Shown here in pieces: positions 1 to 12,581 of a stretch of 64,000 nucleotides of DNA (the stretch's first letter is position 1; the number at the start of each line of letters is the position of its first letter). The DNA comes from Capillidium heterosporum (lineage: Eukaryota > Entomophthoromycota > Entomophthoromycetes > Entomophthorales > Capillidiaceae), in the NCBI GenBank assembly GCA_016630905.1, contig WBMQ01000004.1, positions 186,001 to 250,000 of the forward strand, read 5' to 3'. The notes under the pieces are model-generated. The model did no database searches, was not told the DNA's origin, and saw only the letters and a list, made by a program, of their open reading frames with translations. A program made the position numbers and the translations under genes.

Positions 1-880
1 AGAAAGGTTTTTTGGATTATGTCAAAGCTGAAGATCCCGACATCCTCTGCTTACAAGAAACCAAATTACAAACCGGACCAGACAATAAGGAAGCTTTTGC
101 CTTGATGCAATTCCAACATAGGTATTGGTGGTGTTCTTCAGCAAAGAAAGGGTACTCGGGAGTCGCTATAGTAAGTAAGATTAAGCCACTAAATGTAGAA
201 TACGGGTTCCCCTTGGACAAGGATTTGGATGTCGAAGGTAGAGTTCTAACTTTAGAATTCAACGACTTTTACCTTATTAACTGTTATGTGCCCAACGCTG
301 GCGACAAGTTGGTACGACTGGACTACCGTATGGATTGGGATAAAGCCATGCTACGACATTTGAACGAGCTGGAGGCTAAAGGTAAGAAGATTGTTTACTG
401 TGGCGATCTCAACGTAGCACACCACGCCATCGATCTAGCAAGACCTAAGGAGAACTTGAGGTACATTTTCTTTAGTATCACATCTTTTTAAAACTTATCT
501 TTTTAAGATCAGCCGGTTTCACCATCGAAGAACGTAACAGTTTTTCAACACAATTGGATGATCCTACCTACCCCCGCATTGACGTCGATCGACATTTCCA
601 CCCCAATGAGCCTTGTAGATACACCTTCTTCTCGTACCGAGCTGGAGCCCGAAGTAAAGGAACCGGTTGGCGTTTGGATTACTTCATCGTCTCCAAATCC
701 TTTATAGATAGAGTCGTCGCAAGTGCGATTCGGTTCGACTGCTATGGAGCCTCTGATCATATACCTTCTGTCTTATGGTTGGAGTACGAGCAGGAGACCG
801 ATGGAACTGCTGAAAAGAAGTCCGTCAAACCAAAAGGCAATCAACCTTCCATCACCTCCTTCTTCCAGCCCAAAAATTAA
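1..880 (+). CDS. AP endonuclease, ExoIII/APE1 family (5' partial)
   Basis: Base-excision-repair endonuclease that cuts the DNA backbone 5' of abasic sites; nuclear and/or mitochondrial. The frame is already open at the window edge (KGFLDYVK), so the N-terminus lies outside. An intron at 461-507 (gtacat...ttttaag) joins KENLR to SAGFTIEERN. APE1 family motifs appear in order: LCLQETK (metal-binding Glu), GYSGVAIVSK, YVPNAG, GDLNVAH (catalytic Asp/Asn), ARSKGTGWRLDYF and GASDHIP (catalytic Asp-His). The last residues form QPSITSFF, an exact PCNA-binding PIP-box consensus (Qxx[ILM]xx[FY][FY]); a PIP box is usual in APE2-type enzymes, whereas the body resembles APE1. Stop TAA at 878-880. The enzyme assignment is secure; the role of the PIP box is inferred. 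Confidence 0.93.
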
Positions 881-3082
881 TGGAATGTAAAAGCTTACCA
901 TTGAGGATGTACAACTCAAAGTGTCAATAAGTAGTAAAAGGTACTTATAGTTGATCTATTACAGATAACTGAAAATTTATTTAAGAAATAGTTTGTTTTT
1001 TACGTATATGCATTATTTTTCCTATATATCCAAGCATTTATTTTCAACTTTAGATGTATTAATCTGTAATTCGAAGATGACTTTCGTACTTGCAATTTAT
1101 AGTTCTATCCATAAATAACTCTGTTTGCAATTTAAAGCCTCTTTCTATTTTCTTAGCTATCGATAAGCTACCCTAAGATCCAAGGTATTGAATACATAAA
1201 CTATAACAAGATAGAGTAAAAGCAGCATATATATTTCTTAAAATAACTGATATATTCTAAATACACTATCACCCAAAAATAGAACATTCTGTATTGAACA
1301 CTATATTTGAACTGGCCTTTGATTGTTGGATGCTAACTTCACCTTTAGCTTTGATTTTCAGTACCTTTTTAGAGCTCTGCTTATTTTTTGATATACTGAT
1401 AATCTGTAAAGATTCGTACAAGTCGTTCATTCACTTGGAGTTCAAGCTACCAGTATCTGATTTACTTGCTAGATATAATGGTAATTTCGATAGCGAATTC
1501 TACCATCACCTAAGATAATTCAATTATATCTGGGTTACAACCATTGCTAAATATCAAAACTAGATTACCTTGGTAGTGATTTTTGCCACCTCCATCTAAA
1601 GTTACAAGGCAACTAGGTGAGTGGATGCTAATAGTACAGATAAAGGAGTTACATAGAGTTTTATACATTTTCAATATATATAATTGATATAACAAGTTGC
1701 TTTTGAATGGCATTTGGTTGAAATTAGGCTGCATATACAGTGGATATTACATACTAATCAAGATTTTCAGCATGCCAAATAGCTTGCTACTTCGTATTAG
1801 TACCCACTTTAAATGAAGCCTATCAAAACTGCAATACCAAATTTGTTTCTAAAATTGACGGTAGGCTCATGATGATAAACAGTAAAACTTCCTATCATTA
1901 GTATTTACTAAAGAAGGCTAATTTTGTCGACTGTGATAAAACATATTATAAGGTTTGGTAAAACTGATCACTCATAACTAAGCTTGCAACAAATGGTTCA
2001 ATTTTACTAAATCAAATAGTAACTTTTCGAATTTAAAGTTGAAACTTGCACTGACAAGTCCTTGGGCTTGTAAGTTGATTACCACTGCAATAGTTGTCAA
2101 TTTAAGTACATATTTATTTCTGTCTAAATAAATATCAAGTTAAAACCAGAACTTAAACTGAAATGAGAATAGGACTGCAATAAGGATAGTAAGTCAATAT
2201 AGCTCAAAAATTATAAAGTAGAAAATATAGGATATGTGTGAAATAGCTTTCTATCTGCTTTAGTAAAATTTAAGACACTATATGTAATTAGCAGATGTAA
2301 TGACTTTGTATACGAATCTAGCATTGAAAAATGTAACTCATCGAAATGAAAGTACCAGTTTGTTCTGAATTAGTAGAACTATCTTTGCCCATTTATAGAA
2401 TATGCTTTTAAAAGTTTGTAAATATTCTATTGACTTTGAACAGTATTAAAAAATATCTTGAAGCACCTAGATTCCAATATAAATAATCGCTAGGCTTACT
2501 TTCCGTCTTATGGCTTGTTAAAGAAAGGTGGAGTTGACAAGCCAGATGGAAGTGATCGGAATTGACGCTGTATAAAATAAATAAACTTCCTGTTTCGAAA
2601 TTTCTGGCGAAAAGATTGAAGTGATTTATTTGATTTTAAACTACATATATTCCTTTTATAGGAAGATGTAATGGGCACATATTCATGTAGTATTAAATTA
2701 GTCTATGATATATTGAATATACTGTCAGGCGTTGAATGTTAGTTAAAAATGCAGTTGAGATCGAAGATAGCTTGCAAACTTCTTTATTAAATTTGCTGTG
2801 GCTTATATTTACTTTATTCAAGGCAACTTTATATTAATAATAAACATACGAAAAATTAGCTATTTTATATAAATAGAGCTCATTAAGAATATATTACAAC
2901 ATTCCAAAAAGTTTAGACGTTAGTTGGTAGAGTTAAGCCATTTATAAACTTCTAAAATACAATTAATTAAAGCTAAATATAACAATAGGTATTTAAAAAA
3001 TTGAAGAGGTACATTTAGTACACATATATTTATTGTAGATACTGCTAACAAAGATTTTCACAAAATAATTTTGTGCTTAGAC
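881..3082. other. Intergenic region, no gene recognised
   Basis: About 2.2 kb of AT-rich sequence with only short open frames that lack conserved motifs. The stretch around 2460-2600 (starting near CCTAGATTC) resembles 6370-6540, as expected if it is the old flank of the duplicated glycine-rich gene units. Confidence 0.6.
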
Positions 3083-3547
3083 TTACATGTAAGTAACCTT
3101 GAACGGGGCAGTGGTGTTCAATCTAAACTGACCGTTTATATCTACGATAGCACTGGCATCTCCCTCGATCTCAAGTATACCTTGAGGAGTTGCTGCAGTC
3201 TTAGGTAATCCATAAATCTTCAAAATGATTACCCCAGCTACTTCCCCAGCCAACTTGATTTGGCTAGAGCCGTTTCCTTTATTGTAAATGGTGCAGTAAC
3301 AGTTATCATTTGCAGCTGATCCAATACTACCTAAGTTACAATTGTTACCAAGTATAGTGCCTAAGACACCACCTGCTACACCACCGTACGCAATACCAAT
3401 GCTTATGTTACCTTGACTAGCTACGGCACCGACAATAGCACCTACGACACCTCCTGCGTAGACTGCTCCATTCCCGTTGGTGGACTGGCATTGGACGCTA
3501 GTGGCCGTTAAGGCGAGGACTAAGGTTGTAGCAGAGAAGAACTTCAT
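3083..3547 (-). CDS. Secreted glycine-zipper-like small protein, divergent copy (GZ1)
   Basis: Intronless protein of 154 residues. The start is set at MKFFSATTLV, matching the paralogues; an in-frame Met eight codons upstream would place charged residues before the signal peptide. A signal peptide (cleavage near VQC/Q) is followed by a Gly/Ala/Val segment with GxxxG spacing (GGVVGAIVGA, GGVAGGVLGTILG), two cysteine-containing turns, and a C-terminal domain sharing IYNKG, GLPKTA, LEIEGDA and NGQFRLN with the other five copies. It is the most divergent member: more Ala/Val and an extra Cys (NCYC). Upstream, TATAAAAG-like sequence is present and the palindromic leader element of the other copies is degenerate. 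Function unknown; the centre resembles glycine-zipper 2TM segments of bacterial surface lipoproteins in spacing only. Confidence 0.8.
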   Translation of the reverse strand: MKFFSATTLVLALTATSVQCQSTNGNGAVYAGGVVGAIVGAVASQGNISIGIAYGGVAGGVLGTILGNNCNLGSIGSAANDNCYCTIYNKGNGSSQIKLAGEVAGVIILKIYGLPKTAATPQGILEIEGDASAIVDINGQFRLNTTAPFKVTYM

Positions 3548-4955
3548 AATTGTTTTTAAGTGCTTATACAATTGATATTGGTGATGCTTTATAACTATAA
3601 TCTTTGGTGTTTAGCCTACTTTTATACCTTTGAATATTAATACTTTACCTTTTATTAACTATGTTTTTGTCTTGTAACTAAGTCGTGTAACCAGGCGAAC
3701 TGGATACCCAAATAAATACATTTTGTTATGCGTTTAGTATCTAAACACCTATACTATAGCTATTTTCTATAAACTATAGGTTGAAAAATGCTTTCCAGCT
3801 TGTAGCTATACATCGGATCTGCAAAATATAAGTATAAACTACAAGGTAAATTGGAACCTTACCTAGTTTACTTGAGATTAGCAGAAAGAAGGTTCGACGT
3901 AGTCTTGAGCTGGCACGTCTTTCCTCACCAGTGTAATGAAAGCAACATGTCTTGAAGAATAGACCCGAGTATAACTTTTCGTAAGCAGTGGTTTTCTATT
4001 TGAAGTACTACCCAAGATCAGTCAGAATTTTTCGGCATCTATAGAAACTATAATGTAAAAATTCTACCAAAATCAAGTGGTACGTTTCAACCTGCTTGAT
4101 GTAAGGTGCATCTGCATGTAGACGATGTACCAGCGAGGTATCAGATTGATTTGCTTAATTTATAAAATCATGTTCATAATTTATATACTATTATATGCAA
4201 AATATCCTATTAAATTTACTTTTAAAAATTCTCTACTGGCTATACAAAATTTTGAACGAATCAGCATAAAGTATTTTAATGGGATATTTAGATCCTAATG
4301 ACAGCAATAATAGTATAAGTATATCTTTCGTTCAATGTTTTTGTTTAAAGTAGAATTGATGGGATGAATAACAGTGGTCGGAGATGGTGGTGTTGATAAA
4401 TGAGTAAATTGCTCTTAAATTTTTTGATAGGAAGTGCAGGATTAATTCGTTTAGCATTGCATTGCATTTATACCTTTTATAGCTAGGTGCAATAAATATT
4501 AGCCTATGTAAAATTGAAATAGGTTATAGTTAGTTTAGGACATATTTTAATTCCGACAAGTGTTACACAATAGTCTAAAATTTTAGCTGTCGCTGAGCCT
4601 ATATTGCACTGTTTCCTTACAAAGTTGGCTGTAGTATAACAGTAAAACTTGCTAATATCTTAGATTGACCAGACGTCTTATAGCACAAGGACTTATTATT
4701 GTATCCTAAATGTATTTCGTCAAAATATAACTATTTTTCATTTTCCAAAATATTAACTATTACTGGTATAGAGCTAAAATAGAGACGGAAGCAGATGGTA
4801 AATATAAAGCTAAAGGTACATCCTTTCGATATCATGAAAGGCAACATAACTAGCTACTGAGAAAATATAATAGAATACACCATAAGAATAAATATTTTAT
4901 TATATATATGCTAGATATTTACCTTCACTGAAGGTGAGAATTCTCAGTCAAAACT

Positions 4956-5427
4956 TACAAGTAAGTCATCTTGAACTGGGCAGCAGGATTCAATCTAAAC
5001 TGACCATTGACATTTCGAAGGACTTGGAGTCACCTTCGATTTGCATCAAACCTTTGGGGGATTGGGCAGTCTTAGGTAAGCCAGAGATCTCCAAAGTTGA
5101 CTTTCCTTCCTGTCCTGGGGTCAGCTTGATTTGGCTGGGGCCTCTACCGCGGTTGTAGATGGAGTAGTAGCAGTTACCGCCACCATCAAAGACAGCACCA
5201 ACAATACCAGGGTTGCATCCATTGCCGAATACTCCGGTCAAGATACCTCCAACTAGACCACCACCGTAACCGATACCGACACCGTAGTTGCCTCCACCAA
5301 AGACGGAGCCGAGGATCGTACCAACTAGGCCACCGGAGTAGTAGCCACCATTACCGCCGTAGTACTGGGCGTTGATGTTGGTGGCGGCCAAAGCGAGAAC
5401 AAGAGCTGAGGTAGAGAAGAATTTCAT
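4956..5427 (-). pseudogene. Glycine-zipper-like protein copy GZ2, frameshifted near the 3' end
   Basis: Nearly the same coding DNA as the copy at 7096-7569, but one T is missing from a TTTT run near 5015. The frame shifts after SKSFE and stops at 4990 with the unrelated tail MSMVSLD instead of NVNGQFRLNPAAQFKMTYL. The homologous stop codon would be at 4956-4958. Signal peptide, both glycine-zipper segments and both Cys are intact. A few substitutions separate it from GZ3, one giving FDGGG in place of FGGGG. The promoter and the TACACAGTCAATGTG leader element are present. It may be a young pseudogene, or the missing T may be an assembly error in a homopolymer. Confidence 0.8.
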
Positions 5428-5441
5428 ATTGTTTAGATGTT

Positions 5442-5456
5442 TACACAGTCAATGTG
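5442..5456 (-). promoter_or_regulatory. Conserved palindromic leader element of GZ2
   Basis: TACACAGTCAATGTG on the + strand (CACATTGACTGTGTA in the gene direction), beginning 15 bases upstream of the ATG. The same block with the same spacing occurs in three other copies. It probably lies in the 5' UTR, downstream of the TATA-like sequence. Role unknown. Confidence 0.55.
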
Positions 5457-7095
5457 GTTATAATAGAATAGTATTTTGATAACTAAGAATTTATCATTTG
5501 GCTTGCTTATATACTATTTACATCTTATATCAAACTTTAGTTTTCATATACGTGCCAAAGCCTCATATCGCGGCTTTATAACAAGATAAAATTAGACCAC
5601 AAACATATGTCCATTTTGCTATGGCATTACTGGCTGACACATGTTGATACTCCCTTCAATTGTAAGACTATTTATCATAGTATTTGTATAAGTAAACGCT
5701 GGATCTATTGGAATAGCTAAATCTGAGCAGCAACAAGTATAGCAGGATTGCATAATAAAAAAGTCAAATTGAAGGCATATGAAATAAATGAAATTTTTTA
5801 GTATTTGTTTTAGCTGTAGCTCAATATGATATACAAATTTACCAGATGTAGTAACTCCGTATTGGGGCTTGATATTAAAAATGCAGTTTTAGCAACATAA
5901 ATTCAAAACTAATTTTAGAGAAAACTATATGCAAATATAATATAGATTTAGGGTGAAATACTTGCCATTTTTATTAGAACTAAAACAGTATAGCTTAAAT
6001 GGTATTTTCAAATATAGGAATTGTATAAAATAGGTAATTGACACTTAATAGGTGGCCTTCAGTCCGAAGCTAATGTTCACGTAAAGTACTGACGATACTA
6101 TAGAAAATTTTGAATCTGATGAGGTTGCCACGTATATTATTATAACATAGTTGATTCATCCAAGCTAGATGCTATGTTTTTAATTAATTTATTTGGTAGC
6201 AAGTACTATAGTGCATGTCTATGAGGCATCGGATTTGATTATACTAAGTGGAGATCTTATGTTGTTTAAAATTGATAAGATGTAATGCACATTATTTCTT
6301 GGAAATCCTATATCAAAATTTTGTATAGGCCTAACTAACTTTGAACATATTGGTGTAAAAACTTTGATGAAGAGCCTAGATTCAAATAAAAATAGACACG
6401 AGGCATACTTTTTGACTAACTATTCATTGAAATAGAATAAAGTTGGCAAACTAGATGAAAGTAATCGAAAGCTACATTGCTAATAGATGAGAAAGTTTCC
6501 TATTTCGATGCTTTCAGTACGAAATGCAGGATTATCCATTTGGCATTATATTGTATATATACCTTTTATAGTTAGGCTCCATAAATATTTAAGCATATAG
6601 AGTTTAAGTAGTCTACAAAGAATTTAGCATACTGCTATATACAGCAACAGATTTTAAACAGAATCTTTATAATGCAGAGACAGTCGAAGTTGACGAATCT
6701 ATCTTGCTAAGCTGGCTCTAGTATACAAATTTGGATAGAGCTAAGATCTCTTGGTCTACACATTTACAAATAAAGACCGATACAAAGCCATGAAGAGCTT
6801 ATTGCTACATACACATATAATTTATTTAAATAAACGTAATAGTTTCTCTAAATTTTACTACTTCGTTTAGTAAAATTAAATGGCTATACTCAAACTTAAG
6901 CATAGCTACTCAGTTTTACTGAATCTAGTATAAATAGTTGATATAGCTACACTATATATCTTTATACTATTAAAATTATTTAAATTAAAAACAATAGCAA
7001 TTTAAAATTAAGAGGATATGATAAAGGAATAAATGCTTTATTGTAAATATGCTAGACACCCATCTTCACCGAAGGTAGATATCATCAACCAAAAC

Positions 7096-7569
7096 TTACA
7101 AGTAAGTCATCTTGAACTGGGCAGCAGGATTCAATCTAAACTGACCATTGACATTTTCGAAGGACTTGGAGTCACCTTCGATTTGCATCAAACCTTTGGG
7201 GGATTGGGCAGTCTTAGGTAAGCCAGAGATCTCCAAAGTTGACTTTCCTTCCTGTCCTGGGGTCAGCTTGATTTGGCTGGGGCCTCTACCGCGGTTGTAG
7301 ATGGAGTAGTAGCAGTTACCGCCACCACCAAAGACAGCACCAACAATACCAGGGTTGCATCCATTGCCGAATACTCCGGTCAAGATACCTCCAACTAGAC
7401 CACCACCGTAACCGATACCGACACCGTAGTTGCCTCCACCAAAGACGGAGCCGAGGATCGTACCAACCAGACCACCAGAGTAGTAGCCACCATTACCGCC
7501 GTAGTACTGGGCGTTGATGTTGGTGGCGGCCAAAGCGAGAACAAGAGCTGAGGTAGAGAAGAATTTCAT
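7096..7569 (-). CDS. Secreted glycine-zipper-like small protein (GZ3)
   Basis: Intact 157-residue member of the family, no introns. Residues 1-20 form a signal peptide (MKFFSTSALVLALAATNINA), with cleavage before Gln21. Residues 32-44 carry glycines at every fourth position (G32, G36, G40, G44) and residues 57-65 repeat this (G57, G61, G65), giving two glycine zippers split by a Gly/Tyr linker. Cys71 and Cys86 flank a further Gly-rich turn and could form a disulfide. The C-terminal half (YSIYNRGRGPSQIKL, LEISGLPKTA, MQIEGDS, GQFRLNPAAQF) is less repetitive and looks like a small beta domain. Predicted to be secreted or cell-surface. No known family recognised. Nearly identical to GZ2 in the coding region but not in the flanks. 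Confidence 0.85.
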   Translation of the reverse strand: MKFFSTSALVLALAATNINAQYYGGNGGYYSGGLVGTILGSVFGGGNYGVGIGYGGGLVGGILTGVFGNGCNPGIVGAVFGGGGNCYYSIYNRGRGPSQIKLTPGQEGKSTLEISGLPKTAQSPKGLMQIEGDSKSFENVNGQFRLNPAAQFKMTYL

Positions 7570-7583
7570 ATTGTTTAGATATT

Positions 7584-7598
7584 TACACAATCAATGTG
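7584..7598 (-). promoter_or_regulatory. Conserved palindromic leader element of GZ3
   Basis: TACACAATCAATGTG on the + strand, starting 15 bases from the ATG as in GZ2, GZ4 and GZ5. The first-strand neighbours outside the element differ between GZ2 and GZ3, which makes the retained block stand out. Confidence 0.5.
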
Positions 7599-7599
7599 A

Positions 7600-10337
7600 A
7601 CGTTATTTGATATCTAAAAATTAGCGTTATCGTACTTGCTTATATATCTTTTCATTGCAGTTCTGACTTTGGCTTATTTATTGAACGTATAAATGTCTCA
7701 CCTCTAGTATTCGTCACAGATAAAATTAGACCATCTGCATAGTTCCATTTCCTTATGCCTTTGCAAAAAGTTTTAGTTGAAACTACTTTGCATCGGTTAC
7801 TGAGTAGGAAAATTACATCTGCTATTGACCAACTACATAAATGAATGTGTTTTTACAATAAATACTTCATATACCTCAAAGTAAACTAAATTTAGTATTC
7901 TGGCCGAGGGTTTTGCAACCAGAAAAATGGATGGAACTGTCTCCCGAAGTTTGTGTAATGCGAATAGTTAATTTTTCTAGATCAACTTTCTGCATCATTC
8001 TTGTTAGCTGCTTGGTCTTTCTTTATATGGGTTGACGATGCATAGTGTCTAAATTTATATGCATGGAAATATATGTTGGGATAGGCATCGAGAAGCAATA
8101 TATTTTTTAGACCGGGTAATCATAGATATTTGCCTGGCTCTTACGCTATCAATTTATAGTGGACGAATGAAACCAACTCCTTTGAGAATCTTTGTTTGCA
8201 ATACAATGCACTCGATAATTACACCCATCCGCATCTAGTTTCAAAGTTTCGATAATTAACAAGCAGCAAAAGATTTGCATATTCTTCCTCTGTTATTGGC
8301 TTTATAGTTTACCATAATAGGGGTATAAATTTAAAGTTTGTCGACTATATTCTCACTTGAGATTTGCAATAGGAAGAAACTGTAAGACACCGTGTATATC
8401 TGTAAAGGGCAGTTATCATAATAGGGATTCAAACGAAATTCACAGTATGATATATATATTAAGAATTCATATATATGCCTTGGAATATATATTTAATTCA
8501 TTCCTTTCAAATATAACTTGCGAAATAGTATGCCAGTACCGAAAACTTCCAACTATGTTCAAAATAGCTTGCAGCTCATAGAAAGCTTTTTGTAAAATAA
8601 GCTGTTTAATTCTAGTCTAAAGTATTTCTTTATTATCGACAACAAACTGTCGTCTATACCAACTCTCAATTAATCATTGATTTGATGATAGCTTACTTTG
8701 ATGAGTTTGTAGGAATTAGTGACAATTTTACTCTATAATATAAATACACAGATGAATTTTAAGGATGTAACTTAAAGGTGCTTAACTAAGGTTTCTTTCC
8801 TACGTAAAATGGCTACTTAGTTTGAACAAGTGATGTTAAGTCAGTTGGATTAAAGCTCAATCAAATTTAGATGGAATGTAGATCAACATTATATCAATGC
8901 CCAAATTGAAAGTAGTGAAACCCTTGATCGTATTATCAAAGCTAATATCAGTGCAAATTTACATTTTACTTGAATATTTTTATTCTTGTTAGATAATAGA
9001 GGTTTGAAAATACTTTGAAGTTTACTTTTGAAATGAATTTAAAATTGTAGACTGGGTTGATATATTGATTTTTCACTGGGTAATTGATTGTATTCACCTC
9101 TATGCAATATTATAGAGACGATATTTTGGTGTGAAGTGGATAACACTTCCACTAAGAATCTATATTGCAATAGAATCGAGCCTTTATTTATCAAACTCAA
9201 TCCTTTTACTTGTATGAGTTGAGGTGAATTGGAAGGTGCAAACTTTCGCCATTATTTGAAACAAATTTTTGTAGATCCTAAAATTGTAAATATTGGAAGC
9301 TTTATTGGCGGTACAACCTTTTGTTTAACCTGCCTAATATAATTGGCATTTTTAAGTGGTACCCGATGTATTCAAACCAAACCTTTTCCGGAACAGTTTT
9401 AGCTCTTTAGCTATGAGAAAAGTCACATCCCACACCGTATTTTAATGTAATAGAAATAGCTTTTATTGATTTCCACTTAACGTTTGAAAAGAAGTAATAC
9501 TACTTGCATCTTACCAACAGCTACTTTCAATCACCAGCTCACATTGAGATAAATAGCTACAAAGTTTAGAACTTAGATACTTGTGATAATGTATTTTATG
9601 AAATATATACCAAAAGTATTCAAGATAAAGTTTGGAGAGATTTACCAACTAATATGGAACCGACAAAATTAGCTTTGAGAGTGACAAAGTTCACTAGGAA
9701 AAAAATTAACTTGGTAGCTCTTTGCATAAGTCCTTATACTTGCATTTATAGCAATACAGATGCTATTAAAATTTTAAATTATCAAGCAGAACTTCACCTA
9801 CGAGAGGATAGGAGTTGGCAAGTCATTCTGTATGGACTTGCAGGTTGAGGCAACTATCGATATTTAATTAAATAGCGACTATACTGATATAAACTATAGG
9901 CTATTGGAGATGATAAATACTGGATATAGCTTTTTCATTGCAAACGTATCAACAAATTCATCACTTAGTTTCTGAACTAGAATTTGAGTAGTATATGGAT
10001 TTAGTTGAAGGAATAAATTTTATGGAAAGCAACACTTGATTTTAAAAGGCTTGCTATAGATTTAATTAATAGTTGTAAATTAGATATATAGTAGGTTATT
10101 TGGAAGTGTTTTTATCATAACTTGATGTTTTAAGCTTGGGCTGAAAGCCTAACTGATGGATAGAAAGTGACGGAAAAGTAGATGGAAGAGGTTTTTTAAC
10201 CCAGTTTTACTAGCAAAAGGTATATAAACACAAAACTATACAATATTGATGAATAGCACATCTATTTAATAAAAAACCCAAAATTATAAACTAAAATTTT
10301 ATCTTTGCGACGAAATGAACTTTACTTCACTGCTATT
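7600..10337. other. Intergenic region, no gene recognised
   Basis: AT-rich sequence with short unconvincing frames only, such as a 64-codon ATG frame at 9654-9848 with no recognisable motif. I see no RNA gene or obvious repeat here. Confidence 0.5.
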
Positions 10338-11633
10338 CTACTCCGACATCTTAGAAAACTTGTCGGTCAAATTCACTTTCAAGAACTTAGCGATGAAGTG
10401 ATTGATACGTTCAGGGTGGCTAAGGTGAACCCAGTGGCCTGCTTCAAAAATCTAAATTTCATCCATCAATACTACTATTATACACAAAAACTTTATGCTA
10501 CCTCGACCTGCAAATTGGTAACGAAAGTTTTACTGGCTTCGACGTTCATGTATAGGAGGTCTATTTGACCGATAATCTATAATTTGAAACAGAGTTAGCA
10601 TATATATGGTGAATATAACTACATAAAAAGCAGGTACGTTAATCTTACTATCGACGAACTTCAAATCGGCATCGAAGTTGATCTTATCAGTTCGATACCA
10701 GTTGATAGGCCCTTGTAGACCTTGGTGTGCGTACTCTTGGTATATATACTCCATAAACTTTTGAACTATTATAGCTAAAGTATAAATCTATGGCTTACAT
10801 ATGGACCGGGGAAATTTTCATCCTTTTCAGCTTCAAACGAATAAACGTAATCCAAGAAATCTTGGCCTATAGGTACAGCAAGAGTGTCGTATTTGAAAAT
10901 TTGTTTAAAGTTCAAGAATTTGTTTATGTTAGAATTGAACTTTTTTTTATCTCCTTTGATCATGGCCATCTAAAATTGAACCTTTCATCAGCATCTATGC
11001 TTACAAATCGAATTATATACCTGATAACCTAAAACAGGAGCCTGCTTGATCCTTTCCTCTAACTTAGTGAAAATAGAAGTAGGAGGTATGTAAGGCACAC
11101 TTAAGCATATAATTGCATCGACAGTACCTTCAAAGTAGTTGACATACCTCCAGCTGGCGACTGCTCCCCAATCGTGACCAATTACTATAACCTTGTCACC
11201 TTTTCTATTGGGAATAATGTGATCATAGATCAAACTTTTAATGGCTTTGGCGTTGAACTCAAAACTAAAGGATTCCAATTTGTCGACTTTGGGGGATAAG
11301 GTGGTTTTACCATATCCAATCATATCAGGTACGATGATTCGGAAACCTAAGCTGAAAGGTGCTGGATTTGGTACTTCCAAACGTACCACAACTTTGAAAA
11401 ACGTTAGAGATAGAATTAAGAGGGATGATTTACCTCAGGAAAACCATGCATGAAGATTATAACTTTACCATCTTTAGAACCTTGGTCTACATAATCTATA
11501 AAATTGATGGAAATAGTATGTCTTAGATGTATATTTTTTGGTGAAATTGTAACTTATGATAGTTGACACCACATTGCAAGCTAACAAACCGATGGTTAAA
11601 ACTTTGGGGATCTTCAATATTTAAATTTTCCAT
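10338..11633 (-). pseudogene. Epoxide hydrolase-like gene EH1, inactivated
   Basis: Seven exons align with the intact neighbour EH2: 11558-11633, 11434-11495, 11021-11391, 10799-10969, 10623-10757, 10502-10576 and 10338-10451. Three defects are visible. The first intron donor reads ATAAGT instead of GTAAGT. Exon 3 lacks one base (371 instead of 372 nt), so the frame after QIQHLSA runs into a stop unless corrected. Exon 4 is six codons short and has lost the YW-L-Y-K segment of the lid. Catalytic motifs are still readable (GHDWG, NWYR, GQID, GHWVHLSH). No signal peptide (MENLNIEDPQSFNH), so it belongs to the EH2/EH3/EH9 cytosolic group. The combination of lesions makes a true pseudogene likely. 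Confidence 0.8.
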
Positions 11634-12581
11634 CTTCTCAAGCACACCTGCCCTTTACAAATAAGGTAGTTAGGCCAGCTCCTTCCCTTGAATCTACTTA
11701 TGCTATAATAGACACTAATGCGCCAATGTATTGGAAACGATCAAGTATAAATAAGATATGAGAAATTCTATTAACTAGTTGCAAGAAGGAACTGCCTAAA
11801 TGCAAAGCTAAACCGGCACCTAATGCTGCTCCTTGTTTTCTTTGTAATGTTCGGAAATAATAGTTTAAAAGCCTTATATAAGGATTAACGCACTGGGCCT
11901 ATAAAGTTGTACACTGACTAAATTTGAAGGACTTTAACGTTGCCACTTTTCTAAATTTCTTTTCGGGAAATAAGATGGAGCTAATGCAACGTTGGGTTGT
12001 TCTGAGCTGAAGAGGTAGATACTTAACAGATTGTTCCGGAAGTTTAAAGGATTTAAAGTAAATATGGCCATACAATTTTTACTATACATCAAAAGTTAAT
12101 TTGTGCGTGTATATTTCAGATAAAATCATGAAATAAAAGAGTATAAATAGTAAAAGTAGTACCAAAAGATAAAGATTCTAGAAAGGATATATGCATCTTA
12201 TATACTATAAACATATATGAATATTAAAAGTTTTTATTATGAAAGCTAGTTTTCCGATTGTTTTAGAATACAAACTTGATTACGGCATTTAAATTACACT
12301 GAGTTTATGGGTTAAAAATGTGTAAACTAGAGATTTTGATTCGATCCTTATAAAGTTTATTATTTTACAATCTTTTACGCTTTGTCAAAAGCAGTGAAGA
12401 CCCAAGAAACCAATAGTATAGTAATAAAAAGTTAATATTATGTTTACAAAATGGAGTAAAAATCGAATATATAATAAAGTTCAGCTATCCTAAGAACCCT
12501 TCTTCCTAATAGCAACAGTCTCAAGATGAAATAGAAACAAAATAACTATTACAAGGAAACAAAATTTATTTTACTACAACC

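Noticed and set aside
3885-3910. GGTTCGA-containing stretch as a tRNA T-loop
   Set aside because: No paired T-stem or acceptor stem around it.
9654-9848. 64-codon ATG open frame
   Set aside because: No motif, no paralogue, not near an identifiable promoter; a frame of this length is expected by chance.
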